IMG/VR virus record: IMGVR_UViG_3300011114_000676
Coordinates: 1-36,841 of that record
Length of the DNA stretch: 36,841 nt
Strand: one strand, 5' to 3'
Source: a virus
Shown: positions 28,873-36,790 of the stretch, in pieces
How positions within the stretch are numbered: the stretch's first letter is position 1
Layout of the letters: each line of letters opens with the position of its first letter
Notes under the pieces: model-generated
Database searches by the model: none
The model's input: only the letters and a program-made list of their open reading frames with translations
Told to the model about the DNA's origin: nothing
Program-made: the position numbers and the translations under genes

Positions 28873-29448
28873 TCATAGACCTGTCAGGATCGCGGCAGCG
28901 TTGCCCCAGTGCCCGGTTGCAGCAGCGATTGCCGCCGCTGTCGCGACTTGCGCCTTGGTCAGCGGCACCACCGATTTCTTCTTGCCGGTGCCGTGCCTGA
29001 TCGCGTTCGCTGGCTGCAGCGCAATCGTCTTGCTGACGATCTGCACGATCTCTGTCGCCTCGACCGTCAACGTGCGACTGCTGCCGTCCTCAAACGAGCG
29101 ATCCATGCCCAACTTGGTGATCACGGCGGGGCCGTAGAACTGCCCGTCGGTGGCGATCGTGACTGTTTCACGCCGCTGCATCGCCCGCGACAGTACGTCG
29201 AACGCACGCACTGGGCGATCAACGCCACGCGGCGCAAGGTCGTCGCCAGATAGTGGGAACGGGCTAAACAGCAAGCGAAGCGACACAGTGTTCGGCTTGC
29301 GAATGATGTGGTCGGTGATCGAAGTGCCGTCCTCGATCGGGTGCGTCGTCGTCTCGCACTCGTTGCCGTGGTTGACGGTGATCGCGCTGTCGGGCTCAAC
29401 GATGCTGCCGCCCTGCGTGACGATCGTAGTGGTCAGCGATTGCGCCAT
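28873..29448 (-). CDS. Dit-like tail protein
   Basis: The 191-residue protein has an N-terminal segment NHGNECETTTHPIEDGTSITDHIIRKPNTVSLRLLFSPFPLSG. This matches the Dit-like N-terminal pattern, where E...HP..DG..I.DH.......L.L is characteristic. The middle, RETVTIATDGQFYGPAVITKLGMDRSFEDGSSRTLTVEATEIVQIV, is the usual fold continuation. It links the tube to the baseplate hub. ATG 29448 is chosen since the upstream frame is arginine-rich and lies in the tape measure gene. It is directly after the tape measure gene, the standard position. Confidence 0.8.
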   Translation of the reverse strand: MAQSLTTTIVTQGGSIVEPDSAITVNHGNECETTTHPIEDGTSITDHIIRKPNTVSLRLLFSPFPLSGDDLAPRGVDRPVRAFDVLSRAMQRRETVTIATDGQFYGPAVITKLGMDRSFEDGSSRTLTVEATEIVQIVSKTIALQPANAIRHGTGKKKSVVPLTKAQVATAAAIAAATGHWGNAAAILTGL

Positions 29449-29449
29449 G

Positions 29450-31231
29450 TTATTGCGCCTTTGCGGTCTGCAGCGGGAACACGCGAGCAGCCTGATCGAC
29501 GAACGACGACAGCAACGCGCGTGCGCCAGTGTCGCCGATGCGCGCTGCCGCACTGGCTTCGGTGCCGACAGGCACAGTCACGTTGACCTGCACGCCGCCG
29601 ACGTTGCCGATCAGTGCGCCCAGAACGCCCCCAGACGCGCGTTGACTGCCCCAAGCGCTTGCTGCTTGCGCTGCACCAGAGAACGCGGCAGAACGGCGGG
29701 CAGCGCGATCGGCTGCAGCTTGTACGCGCAGTGCGGCAGTCTCCTCGTTCATCTTGGCGATGTCGGCAGCAGTTTTGTTGCCGCTGATCAGTGCGCCGCG
29801 TGCCGTGCTGCGAGCCATGAATTCGTCGCCGACGGTCTGAATGTCGCCGCGCAGTTCGCTAACCTTGCCGCTCGCTTCTTTGCCTGTCGCGCCGGGGAGC
29901 AGCGATTTCACCTTGTAGTAGCTGACCATCGCAGTTAGCGCCAACTCTTTGATTCCAAAGATCATGGTGTCGATTGCCTGCACGATACCAAGAGCAACAG
30001 CGCGAATGCCCTTGAATACCAAATTCACAACATCAAGATCATCGCCCAATCCAACGGATAGCGTGGACATGTTGCCGATCGCTGGAGTCACTACGTCGCC
30101 AAATATTTTAGCGACATCGTTGCTAAGTTTGCCCAGCGTAACCCACGCTGGCGCAAGCTTCTCGCCCAGTTCGATCCGCTGTGCCTCTGCCGCTGCTGCC
30201 GTTTTGTCTATCGCAAACCCGGTGGCACCCATGCCCGTTGTCTGCGCCTTGACGGCAGTGTTCATTTCGCCAGTGACGTTTCGCATCTGGCCCATTTTGT
30301 CTGTGTAGTCAGCAGACTGCTTGCCTGTGACAGCAAGCGCAAATCGCACGCCCTCGATGCGACCGAACAGATCGACCAATTGCTCCTGCGTGCCGTCGGT
30401 CGTCGCAACCAACTTTTGCAGCGCACCCTGCATTCCGTACTTGCCGACCGCTTCTGCCGCCGTCTTGATGCCCTCTTTGCCAAACGCCTTCTTGAAAGCC
30501 TTTGTCATTTCTGGCGTTTTCTTGATCAGCGCGGTCATGGCCGAACCCATTTGGGTGTAGACCTCGTTTGCGTTGCCTGTGACGCCCGACAGTGACGCCT
30601 GCACGTTGAACAGTTCCTCAAGCGACACACCAAGCGCAGACGCCATTGGTGTCACGCTCTGAATCGACGACGCCAGTTCTGGCATCGTCAGCGAACCCAA
30701 GCGCACGGCAGCAGCAGCGAGGTCGCCGACCTTGGTCATAGCGCCGCCGCTGGTGTCGCCGTAAGCCTTTGTGACCGCTGACAGCAGCGCAAAGCCTTCG
30801 GCAGTCGATGCCGCGCCAGCCTTGCCCAGTTTCAAGGCTGTCTCTGTTTGCTTCACAGCGTCGGCGGTATCGCCCAGCGACCCGATCACTGCGTACTGCG
30901 CAGCGGCGATTTCTGTCGGTAGTACCCCGTACTGCTTGCCAAGTTCTGCCGCTGCCGCTGCCAGTTCGCGCGTGCGCTCTTGGTTGCCGCCGATCAGTGC
31001 AGACACGTTGGCCATTTGCCGACCAAAGCCGACGCTGGCGTCAACGCTCGCCTGCAGTTCCTGCACGCCTTTGTGCAGCCCGATTGCGCCGATTGCAGTT
31101 GCAGCCAACCCAGCCTGATTGCCCAGTTCCGCAAGCCCGCCCTTGGTCTTGGCGACTTTGCGATCTACGTTGTCGAGTTGCCCGGTCTGGACATCGAAGC
31201 CGAAGCGGGTTAGCAGTTCGCGGACTATCAT
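29450..31231 (-). CDS. Tape measure protein
   Basis: The protein sets tail length and fills the tail tube. It has 593 residues: MIVRELLTRFGFDVQTGQLDNVDRKVAKTKGG at the start, a TP901-type core (YTQMGSAMTALIKKTPEMTKAFKKAFG, ELGEKLAPAWVTLGKLSNDVAKIFGDV) and a hydrophobic stretch near 430-465 (VNLVFKGIRAVALGIVQAIDTMIFGIKELAL). The C-terminal part carries helical A/R-rich sequence. At 593 residues, it predicts a short tail by the usual 1.5 A per residue rule (about 90 nm). Bases about 29940-30130 have clearly lower GC and more AT-rich codons than the rest. ATG 31231 overlaps the frameshift product stop (ATGA). Confidence 0.85.
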   Translation of the reverse strand: MIVRELLTRFGFDVQTGQLDNVDRKVAKTKGGLAELGNQAGLAATAIGAIGLHKGVQELQASVDASVGFGRQMANVSALIGGNQERTRELAAAAAELGKQYGVLPTEIAAAQYAVIGSLGDTADAVKQTETALKLGKAGAASTAEGFALLSAVTKAYGDTSGGAMTKVGDLAAAAVRLGSLTMPELASSIQSVTPMASALGVSLEELFNVQASLSGVTGNANEVYTQMGSAMTALIKKTPEMTKAFKKAFGKEGIKTAAEAVGKYGMQGALQKLVATTDGTQEQLVDLFGRIEGVRFALAVTGKQSADYTDKMGQMRNVTGEMNTAVKAQTTGMGATGFAIDKTAAAAEAQRIELGEKLAPAWVTLGKLSNDVAKIFGDVVTPAIGNMSTLSVGLGDDLDVVNLVFKGIRAVALGIVQAIDTMIFGIKELALTAMVSYYKVKSLLPGATGKEASGKVSELRGDIQTVGDEFMARSTARGALISGNKTAADIAKMNEETAALRVQAAADRAARRSAAFSGAAQAASAWGSQRASGGVLGALIGNVGGVQVNVTVPVGTEASAAARIGDTGARALLSSFVDQAARVFPLQTAKAQ

Positions 31232-31449
31232 CGCTGTTGCCGCCTTGCTTCGTCGCGTGCGCGCCGTTCGTCGGCTGCGCGTTCGGTCACACGATCCAAC
31301 ACAGCGCAAACGTCGTCAAGCGACCAGTCGCGCTGCATCTCGATCAGGCTGGCGGCATAGCCGTTTTCGAGCGGCATGAACCAAGGCCAGCGCGTTCTGC
31401 GCGCATCGGCGGCGAGGTCGCGCCACGGTGTCAGGCTGCGTCGCTGGGG
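31228..31449 (-). CDS. Tail assembly chaperone -1 frameshift extension (T-like)
   Basis: In the -1 frame of the chaperone gene an open frame continues past its stop to TGA 31228-31230, reading TPWRDLAADARRTRWPWFMPLENGYAASLIEMQRDWSLDDVCAVLD, a charged helical end. A run CCCC at 31446-31449 (GAC CCC AGC in frame 0) lets the P-site proline tRNA slip back onto an identical codon. A 239-residue fusion results. This is the lambda G/GT arrangement, in which the fusion recruits tape measure to tail tube subunits. The end overlaps the tape measure start by ATGA. The exact slip site is not certain, and CCCCAA at about 31458-31463 is another option. Confidence 0.65.
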   Translation of the reverse strand, partial: PQRRSLTPWRDLAADARRTRWPWFMPLENGYAASLIEMQRDWSLDDVCAVLDRVTERAADERRARDEARRQQR

Positions 31450-31946
31450 TCTGCTGCTTGGGGCGTTGCGCTTGTCGAGTTCACCGCCCCGCTGAACTCG
31501 CGCAAAAAACCACCGCAGTTGTGGTCAACCGCAGCGTTGTGAACTTTGACCAAATCGCCCAAGCGATCGCCGACGTAGTACGTTTGCCAATCGCCGCCAA
31601 GCACGGGTTGCCCTGCGCGGGTGCAGACCTCGAACAACGGCTTGAACACTTGCTCGCGATACTCTTTGTCGCGCCACATGCGAGCAAAGACCTGCTGGCT
31701 GCGACCCAGTGCGCTGATCTGCTCTGCGACGTAGGCAGACAGCACGCGCGCAGTGGCTTTGTCGTCGCCAGCGGTGCCGCGCATCTGCTCTACGATGTCG
31801 GTGGCGATTGCCGCTGCGCCTGCGGCTTCGACGATTCGACCGCGCCACTCCATCACCAGACAGGCGATGTCCAGCGCGTTGCTGGCGGGCACTTGGCCGA
31901 TCGTGTAGGCGACCCCGCCGACCTCAAGTTGCTTTGCAGTCAGCAC
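31431..31946 (-). CDS. Tail assembly chaperone (G-like)
   Basis: The 171-residue protein has a beta start (LTAKQLEVGGVAYTIGQVPASNALDIACLVMEWRGRIVEAAG) followed by helices (ARMWRDKEYREQVFKPLFEVCTRA). The position between tube and tape measure, the acidic low-complexity tail (STSATPQAADPSDAA) and the -1 frame extension are typical for tail chaperones. ATG 31944-31946 has a GAGGTAACC site upstream. Confidence 0.78.
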   Translation of the reverse strand: MLTAKQLEVGGVAYTIGQVPASNALDIACLVMEWRGRIVEAAGAAAIATDIVEQMRGTAGDDKATARVLSAYVAEQISALGRSQQVFARMWRDKEYREQVFKPLFEVCTRAGQPVLGGDWQTYYVGDRLGDLVKVHNAAVDHNCGGFLREFSGAVNSTSATPQAADPSDAA

Positions 31947-31965
31947 AGGTTACCTCTTGCAGGGG

Positions 31966-32406
31966 CTAGACCCCGTAGCCCAGCGTTTCAGTCTTGGCCT
32001 GACCGACAAACTTCCATTCGCGGCTTTCAATGTCGCCGGAATACTTGATGTCTGGTTCCTTGCCGATCACTGCACGCGGGATTTGGATCAGTTCGCCGCC
32101 CTGCGCGTTCAGCACGACGACGCTGGGAAAGTTGCCCGCGAACGCCGCCGACTGCTGCGACGACAGCAGCGCGTTCAGCACGTTGTTTGCCATCGAAGTC
32201 TGCATCAGCGACAGCGTGAGCGTCGCTTTGCGGTTGCCCTTTTTCATCGCGACGGCGGCGAAGCCGTCTGCGCCCTCGACCATCGTCGCAGCGTCGGTGT
32301 CGAACGCGAAATCGACGAAGCTGCCTTCGGCAAACCCGGTGACAGGAATGCCGTTGACGACCACCGAAACATCGTTGGGGCTGTAGCTGCCCATAAGGTT
32401 TGGCAT
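31966..32406 (-). CDS. Tail tube protein, DUF3277-like
   Basis: The 146-residue protein reads GSYSPNDVSVVVNGIPVTGFAEGSFVDFAFD, then VEGADGFAAVAMKKGNRKATLTLSLMQTSMANNVLNALL, and ends with ESREWKFVGQAKTETLGYGV. This is the DUF3277 pattern (tube of T4/Mu-like myophages with a Y-x-P-x-D start). It forms stacked hexamers inside the sheath. ATG 32406 follows CGGAGCC. It lies just after the sheath gene, as expected. Confidence 0.85.
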   Translation of the reverse strand: MPNLMGSYSPNDVSVVVNGIPVTGFAEGSFVDFAFDTDAATMVEGADGFAAVAMKKGNRKATLTLSLMQTSMANNVLNALLSSQQSAAFAGNFPSVVVLNAQGGELIQIPRAVIGKEPDIKYSGDIESREWKFVGQAKTETLGYGV

Positions 32407-32444
32407 GACTGGCTCCGCTGGCTGCGCTGTTCAGCGCGATTGGG

Positions 32445-33851
32445 TTACGCGCTGACGTTGACGGTGATTTGGCCGATGCGCTGAATTGCGCCGGTCGCGA
32501 CGAAGTTGGCGACGATGCCGTTCAGCACGCGCGCCGCTTTGTCTGCCGGATCGACTTGGCTGATGTCGGGGTAACTGAACGCCGACTTGACCTCGAACGG
32601 CTCCAAAATGTCATCTTGCACGAACCGCTGCGCAGTCGTGGCGATCGCACCGACGACGGCAGCGATGCCCTGATTGTTGTAGGGCAGTTTGCCCTGCGCC
32701 GGGGTCAGCACGTTGATCACAGCGTCTTGAATCGCCGCCTCTAAGCGGTCAAGGCCAAGGATCGTGTCGATGAACCCAATCACGCCCGCCGACACTTCGC
32801 CCATGACCTGACCTTTCTGCAGCATCGACTTGCCGCCGATCTGCACATAAGCGTTGCCGCCCTTGCCAGTCACGTTGCTGAATTCGCTCGTCGAGAGGTT
32901 GTCGGGGTCAACGCCACCGCGCAGGAATTGCCCGTGCGCTGCGATGCTGCCCAGACCCTGCGGCGCGGCGACCAGTTTGCCGCACAGCGCTGCATCAGTG
33001 CAGTTCGCGCCGTTGTCGGTCGTCACAAACGCAGCGGTGCCCTGCGACGCGCCGCCTGCGACTGCGTAACTGGTGAACGTCAGGTCAATCAGCGGGTCGC
33101 TGGCGACGATCACGATTTCGCGGTCGTTGTCAGCACCACCGCCGACGGCAGTCACAGTCGCCGACGCAACGCCGGGGACGGTGGCGATCGAGATCGCGAG
33201 CGCTGCGAGCGTGCTGTCGCTGTCGGCGGCGAACACGGTTGCCGCAGGCGAGGTCGCGTTGATCGTGAACGTGATCGAGTTCGCAGCGACGAACGCTTGC
33301 GAAATCGTCAACTTGTACGTCGCCGGGTCTGCCTTGCGGGCAGCGATCGCGGTGCGCAGACGGCTCGCGCTTTGCAGGATCGACAGCACTGATGCGCCGC
33401 TGGTGAACGCCGCAGCGTCTTGCGTTTCAGCAAAGAAGCAGTGCCGCTTGGTCGCCGTCGATTCCGTCCACGTTGCGACGGTCTGAATGTTCGCACTGGT
33501 GCGACTGGTCAGCAGCAGCGCGTACCACTCCGCATCGGCAGCTTCGACGGCAGTCAGTTCAGCGCTCGACAGGCTGTTGACGCTGGCGACCTTGAACGTC
33601 GCCGGGTGTGGCGACTGCGCCATCAGCGCTTTAGCCAACTTCGTCGCCTTGTTCCAGTTGCGATAGCCGTCGGCGACCATTTCGGCGATGCTGCCATAGG
33701 TCTTGATCACTGGCACGCCTGCGGCGGCGGCTTTGACGTTTTCGGTGTCCACGATCAGCGGAATGCCGAACCCGGCTTTACTGGCCGCGCTGCTGATGAA
33801 ACCGACCGTCAGGTTGACCAGCGTCGAGATCGGGAGTTTGGAAATCGCCAT
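32445..33851 (-). CDS. Tail sheath protein, DUF3383-like, with an inserted beta domain
   Basis: The sheath contracts to drive the tube through the envelope. The 468-residue protein has a start (SKLPISTLVNLTVGFISSAASKAGFGIPLIV) and end (SAFSYPDISQVDPADKAARVLNGIVANFVATGAIQRIGQITVNVSA) matching DUF3383-type sheaths. The ends form the conserved core. A segment about 195-290 (KLTISQAFVAANSITFTINATSPAATVFAADS...DREIVIVASDP) looks like an inserted surface domain, similar in style to residues 90-175 of the large fibre. It follows the connector genes. Confidence 0.85.
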   Translation of the reverse strand: MAISKLPISTLVNLTVGFISSAASKAGFGIPLIVDTENVKAAAAGVPVIKTYGSIAEMVADGYRNWNKATKLAKALMAQSPHPATFKVASVNSLSSAELTAVEAADAEWYALLLTSRTSANIQTVATWTESTATKRHCFFAETQDAAAFTSGASVLSILQSASRLRTAIAARKADPATYKLTISQAFVAANSITFTINATSPAATVFAADSDSTLAALAISIATVPGVASATVTAVGGGADNDREIVIVASDPLIDLTFTSYAVAGGASQGTAAFVTTDNGANCTDAALCGKLVAAPQGLGSIAAHGQFLRGGVDPDNLSTSEFSNVTGKGGNAYVQIGGKSMLQKGQVMGEVSAGVIGFIDTILGLDRLEAAIQDAVINVLTPAQGKLPYNNQGIAAVVGAIATTAQRFVQDDILEPFEVKSAFSYPDISQVDPADKAARVLNGIVANFVATGAIQRIGQITVNVSA

Positions 33852-33863
33852 TGTTTCGCCTCT

Positions 33864-34403
33864 TTAGTGCAGCCCGCCGACTTTGACATTCGCCAGCGGC
33901 ACAGTTTCAACCCAACCGATCGCTTCTGTCGTCGTGTCCAGCGTCACGACTTGCAGATCGCATTGTGCGCGGGATTCCGCTCGCGTGTCCAGCAGTGCCG
34001 ACAGGTCGGCGAACTGCGTGGTCTGCCAAACTTTACAGCCTGCGACGCGCAGCGCAAGCACGGTTGATTCCAGACGCAGATAGCGCCCGATTGCGCCGCC
34101 GATTGCAGCAGCAGCGTTGTCGCCGATCGTGATGTCGCTGTAGACGTTGACGCTCAAAGTGTGCTGCCGGTGGTGCGCGTACTTGTAGCTGCCGTTGGGC
34201 GTCGTCGGCTGTCGCTCGTCGAACGACTGCCCCAGCGACCCGTTTGCGCGATCGCGCGCAGTCAGGTTCAGCACGACGCAGGGCTTGGCGACCATCGGCG
34301 CGCTTGGGTTCGACATCGCCCAGACGACGTTGACGCCGCTGCCGACTGCGCCCTTGACCGCATCGAACAGACCCGCTTGCACTGTCGCCCAGACGATTGC
34401 CAC
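33864..34403 (-). CDS. Neck / tail-terminator-like protein (LIC_12616-like)
   Basis: The 179-residue protein starts MAIVWATVQAGLFDAVKGAVG and has VVWAMSNPSAPMVAKPCVVLNLTARDRANG. A beta region with HTLSVNVYSDITIGDNAAAAIGGAIGRYLRLE resembles the neck/tail terminator pattern (LIC_12616 family). These proteins cap the tail tube for head joining. GTG 34403 (GGAGCC) is chosen over upstream alternatives. Confidence 0.72.
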   Translation of the reverse strand: MAIVWATVQAGLFDAVKGAVGSGVNVVWAMSNPSAPMVAKPCVVLNLTARDRANGSLGQSFDERQPTTPNGSYKYAHHRQHTLSVNVYSDITIGDNAAAAIGGAIGRYLRLESTVLALRVAGCKVWQTTQFADLSALLDTRAESRAQCDLQVVTLDTTTEAIGWVETVPLANVKVGGLH

Positions 34404-34405
34404 GG

Positions 34406-34804
34406 TTACGGCTCCGCTGTGCGTTCGAGCAAAACGCATCGGGTGTAGCTGCCGTGACCAACCCAGTCGCGATCCTGCCAGACGGTGTAGGTGCGCCCGT
34501 TGAACACGATGTCATCGGCTTGGGTGACTGTGCCGCTGGTGCTGGGTTGATCGCCGCGAACGTCTGCCGTGCTGTGCAGCCAGTAGCGCGCACGCAGGCG
34601 CACGCCTTCGGGCAGCAACTGCCGGGTGCGGTCGTCCAGCGGTTCCATGACCGCGCGGATCGTCGTGTCAGTCGCTGCGCCTGCGACGAACTGCCCACGG
34701 CTTGCGCCTGTCTGCGGGTAACTGCCAGCAGCGAAACGGCGGCGCGTCACTGGCGTTGCTGCCAGCGACTGCACGACGTTTGCGACGTTGACGGCGACGC
34801 CCAT
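34406..34804 (-). CDS. Head-tail connector-like protein (132 aa)
   Basis: The protein starts MGVAVNVANVVQSLAATPVTRRRFAAGSYPQTGASRGQF and has PLDDRTRQLLPEGVRLRARYWLHSTADVRG, then DDIVFNGRTYTVWQDRDWVGHGSYTRCVL. The last stretch (a beta hairpin with 'g-x-x-Y-x-V') is the fold of head-closure/stopper proteins. The position between the gp10-like and neck genes agrees. ATG overlaps the upstream stop. Confidence 0.7.
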   Translation of the reverse strand: MGVAVNVANVVQSLAATPVTRRRFAAGSYPQTGASRGQFVAGAATDTTIRAVMEPLDDRTRQLLPEGVRLRARYWLHSTADVRGDQPSTSGTVTQADDIVFNGRTYTVWQDRDWVGHGSYTRCVLLERTAEP

Positions 34805-35310
34805 CAGGAGTCCACGCGAAAGGTGATGGACGCGATCAGTTGCCCGCTGTCGATCAGCGGTGTCGTCGCGCCGCCCAGCGATGCCAGACCGCCGCCGTGT
34901 TCGGCTTTGCGCGCCCGCGCCGCTTTGGTGGCGTCTGCCAGCGGTGGGGCGATGCCCGCTTGGATCGTGCGCTTGCAGTCGTTGCTGGCGATCACGCCGA
35001 TGCGCCGCGCTGCTGTCTCTGCGTCCTCGCCGCCTGTGACCCGCTGCGCTGCGTCTTTGATCATCGCTTCGTATGCGGGGCGCTTGGCGTCGAACGTCGA
35101 GCGCATGAAGCTGCGTTCGGGTATCTTGTCGGTGCCGAATTCGTGAATCGCGGCAAGCTGCGGCAGCGTGATCGGTTGGTCGTCGCCGTGGTGCGCGCCT
35201 GCGTCGTCGTGAACGCCAACAGTGACGACTGTGCGCGACAGCTTCGCCCATTCGCGTTCAAGGCGATCAAGCACGCGGCGATCGTCGCGAACGGTCGTCT
35301 GCTGGCTCAC
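34804..35310 (-). CDS. HK97 gp10-like connector / tail completion protein
   Basis: The 168-residue protein has EREWAKLSRTVVTVGVHDDAGAHHGDDQPITLPQLAAIHEFGTDKIPERSFMRSTFDAKRPAYEAMIKDAA. The 'I/V-H-E-F-G....IP.R.F.R..F' motif is a hallmark of gp10-like and phage virion morphogenesis proteins. The end LIDSGQLIASITFRVDS is the usual 'L.dTG.L..SI...V' motif. GTG 35310 is coupled to the previous stop (GTGA). Confidence 0.85.
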   Translation of the reverse strand: MSQQTTVRDDRRVLDRLEREWAKLSRTVVTVGVHDDAGAHHGDDQPITLPQLAAIHEFGTDKIPERSFMRSTFDAKRPAYEAMIKDAAQRVTGGEDAETAARRIGVIASNDCKRTIQAGIAPPLADATKAARARKAEHGGGLASLGGATTPLIDSGQLIASITFRVDS

Positions 35311-35654
35311 GCAACACGCGGCATCGACGCATAGCGCCGGATCAGCGCCGACAGTGCCAGACCCCAAGCCGTAGCCTTTAGCCCGCTGATGTCGATCTGC
35401 GTCGCGCCGTTGCTGGTCTGCACATCGCCGACGCGCTTGCCAGTGCTGGGCCCGGTGACATCGCCACCCTGCCCGCCCTGCGTCAACTGCAGGTTATGGC
35501 AGACCCACAGCGTCAGCGCTTGGTCAGCGTCGGTCTGAAACAACGTAGGCAGAACCGCGCCCGCGCCCCAAGCGATCCACTGGGACACGATCGCGTCTGC
35601 TACGTCGGTGAAACCGGGTGCAAATGCTTTGACGCTGGCTGCTGTGACTGCCAA
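35307..35654 (-). CDS. DUF4054-like head-tail connector (115 aa)
   Basis: The protein has VKAFAPGFTDVADAIVSQWIAWGAGAVLPTLF, DQALTLWVCHNLQL, then GDVQTSNGATQIDISGLKATAWGLALSALIRRYASMPRVA. The helical start and the 'tWGl.l..l.r' end match the DUF4054 family, adaptor proteins after the capsid gene in this phage type. Confidence 0.78.
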   Translation of the reverse strand: MAVTAASVKAFAPGFTDVADAIVSQWIAWGAGAVLPTLFQTDADQALTLWVCHNLQLTQGGQGGDVTGPSTGKRVGDVQTSNGATQIDISGLKATAWGLALSALIRRYASMPRVA

Positions 35655-35687
35655 GAGACACCCCGCGACTGTGCGCCGCAGCGCGTC

Positions 35688-36749
35688 TTACATGCCGCGA
35701 CGGTTCAAGAACGCGACGGGCTTGCGCACCGACAGACCGCCCGCCTGCGCGTGCGCGTGAATGACCGTCGAAAAGGCCTCAAGCTGCGGCGCGAGAAACG
35801 CCAGCGGCTGCGACAGCAGGCGACCGGCGACCATCGGGTCGTAGCGGTACGCCGTCATCCACTTTGCAGCGGCGTCGCCGGGAGCGCCAGCGGTCAGTTC
35901 GGGGCAACTGATGATCTCGAACCCGGCGTCGAACGCCTTGAACGCCTTTTGCAGGTACTCGAGGATCGTGGTCGTCGCGAACTGCCCGCGCGCCGTCGTC
36001 GCCAGAATGGCGTAGGACTGCGTGGACATCGCCAAGCGGTTCGGCATCAGCGAGCCCGCGCCGCCGACTTGGTTGACCAGCGCGTTGAGCAGGCTCACGC
36101 AATCGGCCTCGATCTCGTCGGGCGTCTTGTTGATCCACAGCGGCGAACCGCTGGCACCGTTCGGCACGACTGCCGTGGTGATCGAGCCGTTGTCAGCCAA
36201 GCCGCTGATGCCGGTGGCAGTGTCGCCGAACCAAGTGTCGCTGTTGATCGATTCCTCGATCGCGCGACGAACGCCTTGCAGCTTCCACGCGGGCAGCGGA
36301 ATGTTGGCCAACAGCGCCGACTGCAGATCGCCCAGATCGTACCCGCAGTGCAGGATGTACGGGCGCAGGTTCTGCGCGGTGCTGGCGACGCTGATGTTCA
36401 GCGCTTGGCCGATGTCGCTGTACTCGCTCGACACGCGCCCCTTCGTCCAGTCGGCTTCCTTCCAGCGGTAGCTGGTCGAGCCTGCAGCCGGTTGATCGGG
36501 CGCGAGCGGGAACGCGATCGCCGCCGTCAGGTCTTTGTAGACCGTCTGCGACACGATCGTTGACAGCGCTTCGAGTTCGCGGGCCAGCGCGATGCCCGAC
36601 ACAGCGTCGGCGCGGTAGCCGGGGCCAGCGGCACCCAGCAGGTTGCTGCGCAAATCGCTGGCGTCAAAGCGCGCAGCAACCCCGGTGAACGGGTCAGTCG
36701 GGACGCGCAACATGGTGCCGTCTTTGCGAACGATCGAAGTCTGGTTCAT
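35688..36749 (-). CDS. Major capsid protein, DUF2184-like
   Basis: The 353-residue protein has the HK97-fold family features of DUF2184: an N-terminal arm, TSYRWKEADWTKGRVSSEYSDIGQALNISVAST, GYDLGDLQSALLANIPLPAWKLQGVRRAIEESINSDTWFGD, LMPNRLAMSTQSYAIL, and an end with FLAPQLEAFSTVIHAHAQAGGLSVRKPVAFLNRRGM. ATG 36749 follows AGGAGA at 7-nt spacing plus a few bases. It is the first complete gene of the head block in the window; the preceding gene is cut. Confidence 0.9.
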   Translation of the reverse strand: MNQTSIVRKDGTMLRVPTDPFTGVAARFDASDLRSNLLGAAGPGYRADAVSGIALARELEALSTIVSQTVYKDLTAAIAFPLAPDQPAAGSTSYRWKEADWTKGRVSSEYSDIGQALNISVASTAQNLRPYILHCGYDLGDLQSALLANIPLPAWKLQGVRRAIEESINSDTWFGDTATGISGLADNGSITTAVVPNGASGSPLWINKTPDEIEADCVSLLNALVNQVGGAGSLMPNRLAMSTQSYAILATTARGQFATTTILEYLQKAFKAFDAGFEIISCPELTAGAPGDAAAKWMTAYRYDPMVAGRLLSQPLAFLAPQLEAFSTVIHAHAQAGGLSVRKPVAFLNRRGM

Positions 36750-36790
36750 GGCGGAAATCTCCTGTTGATCCAAGTGCTTGAACGCGCCGA

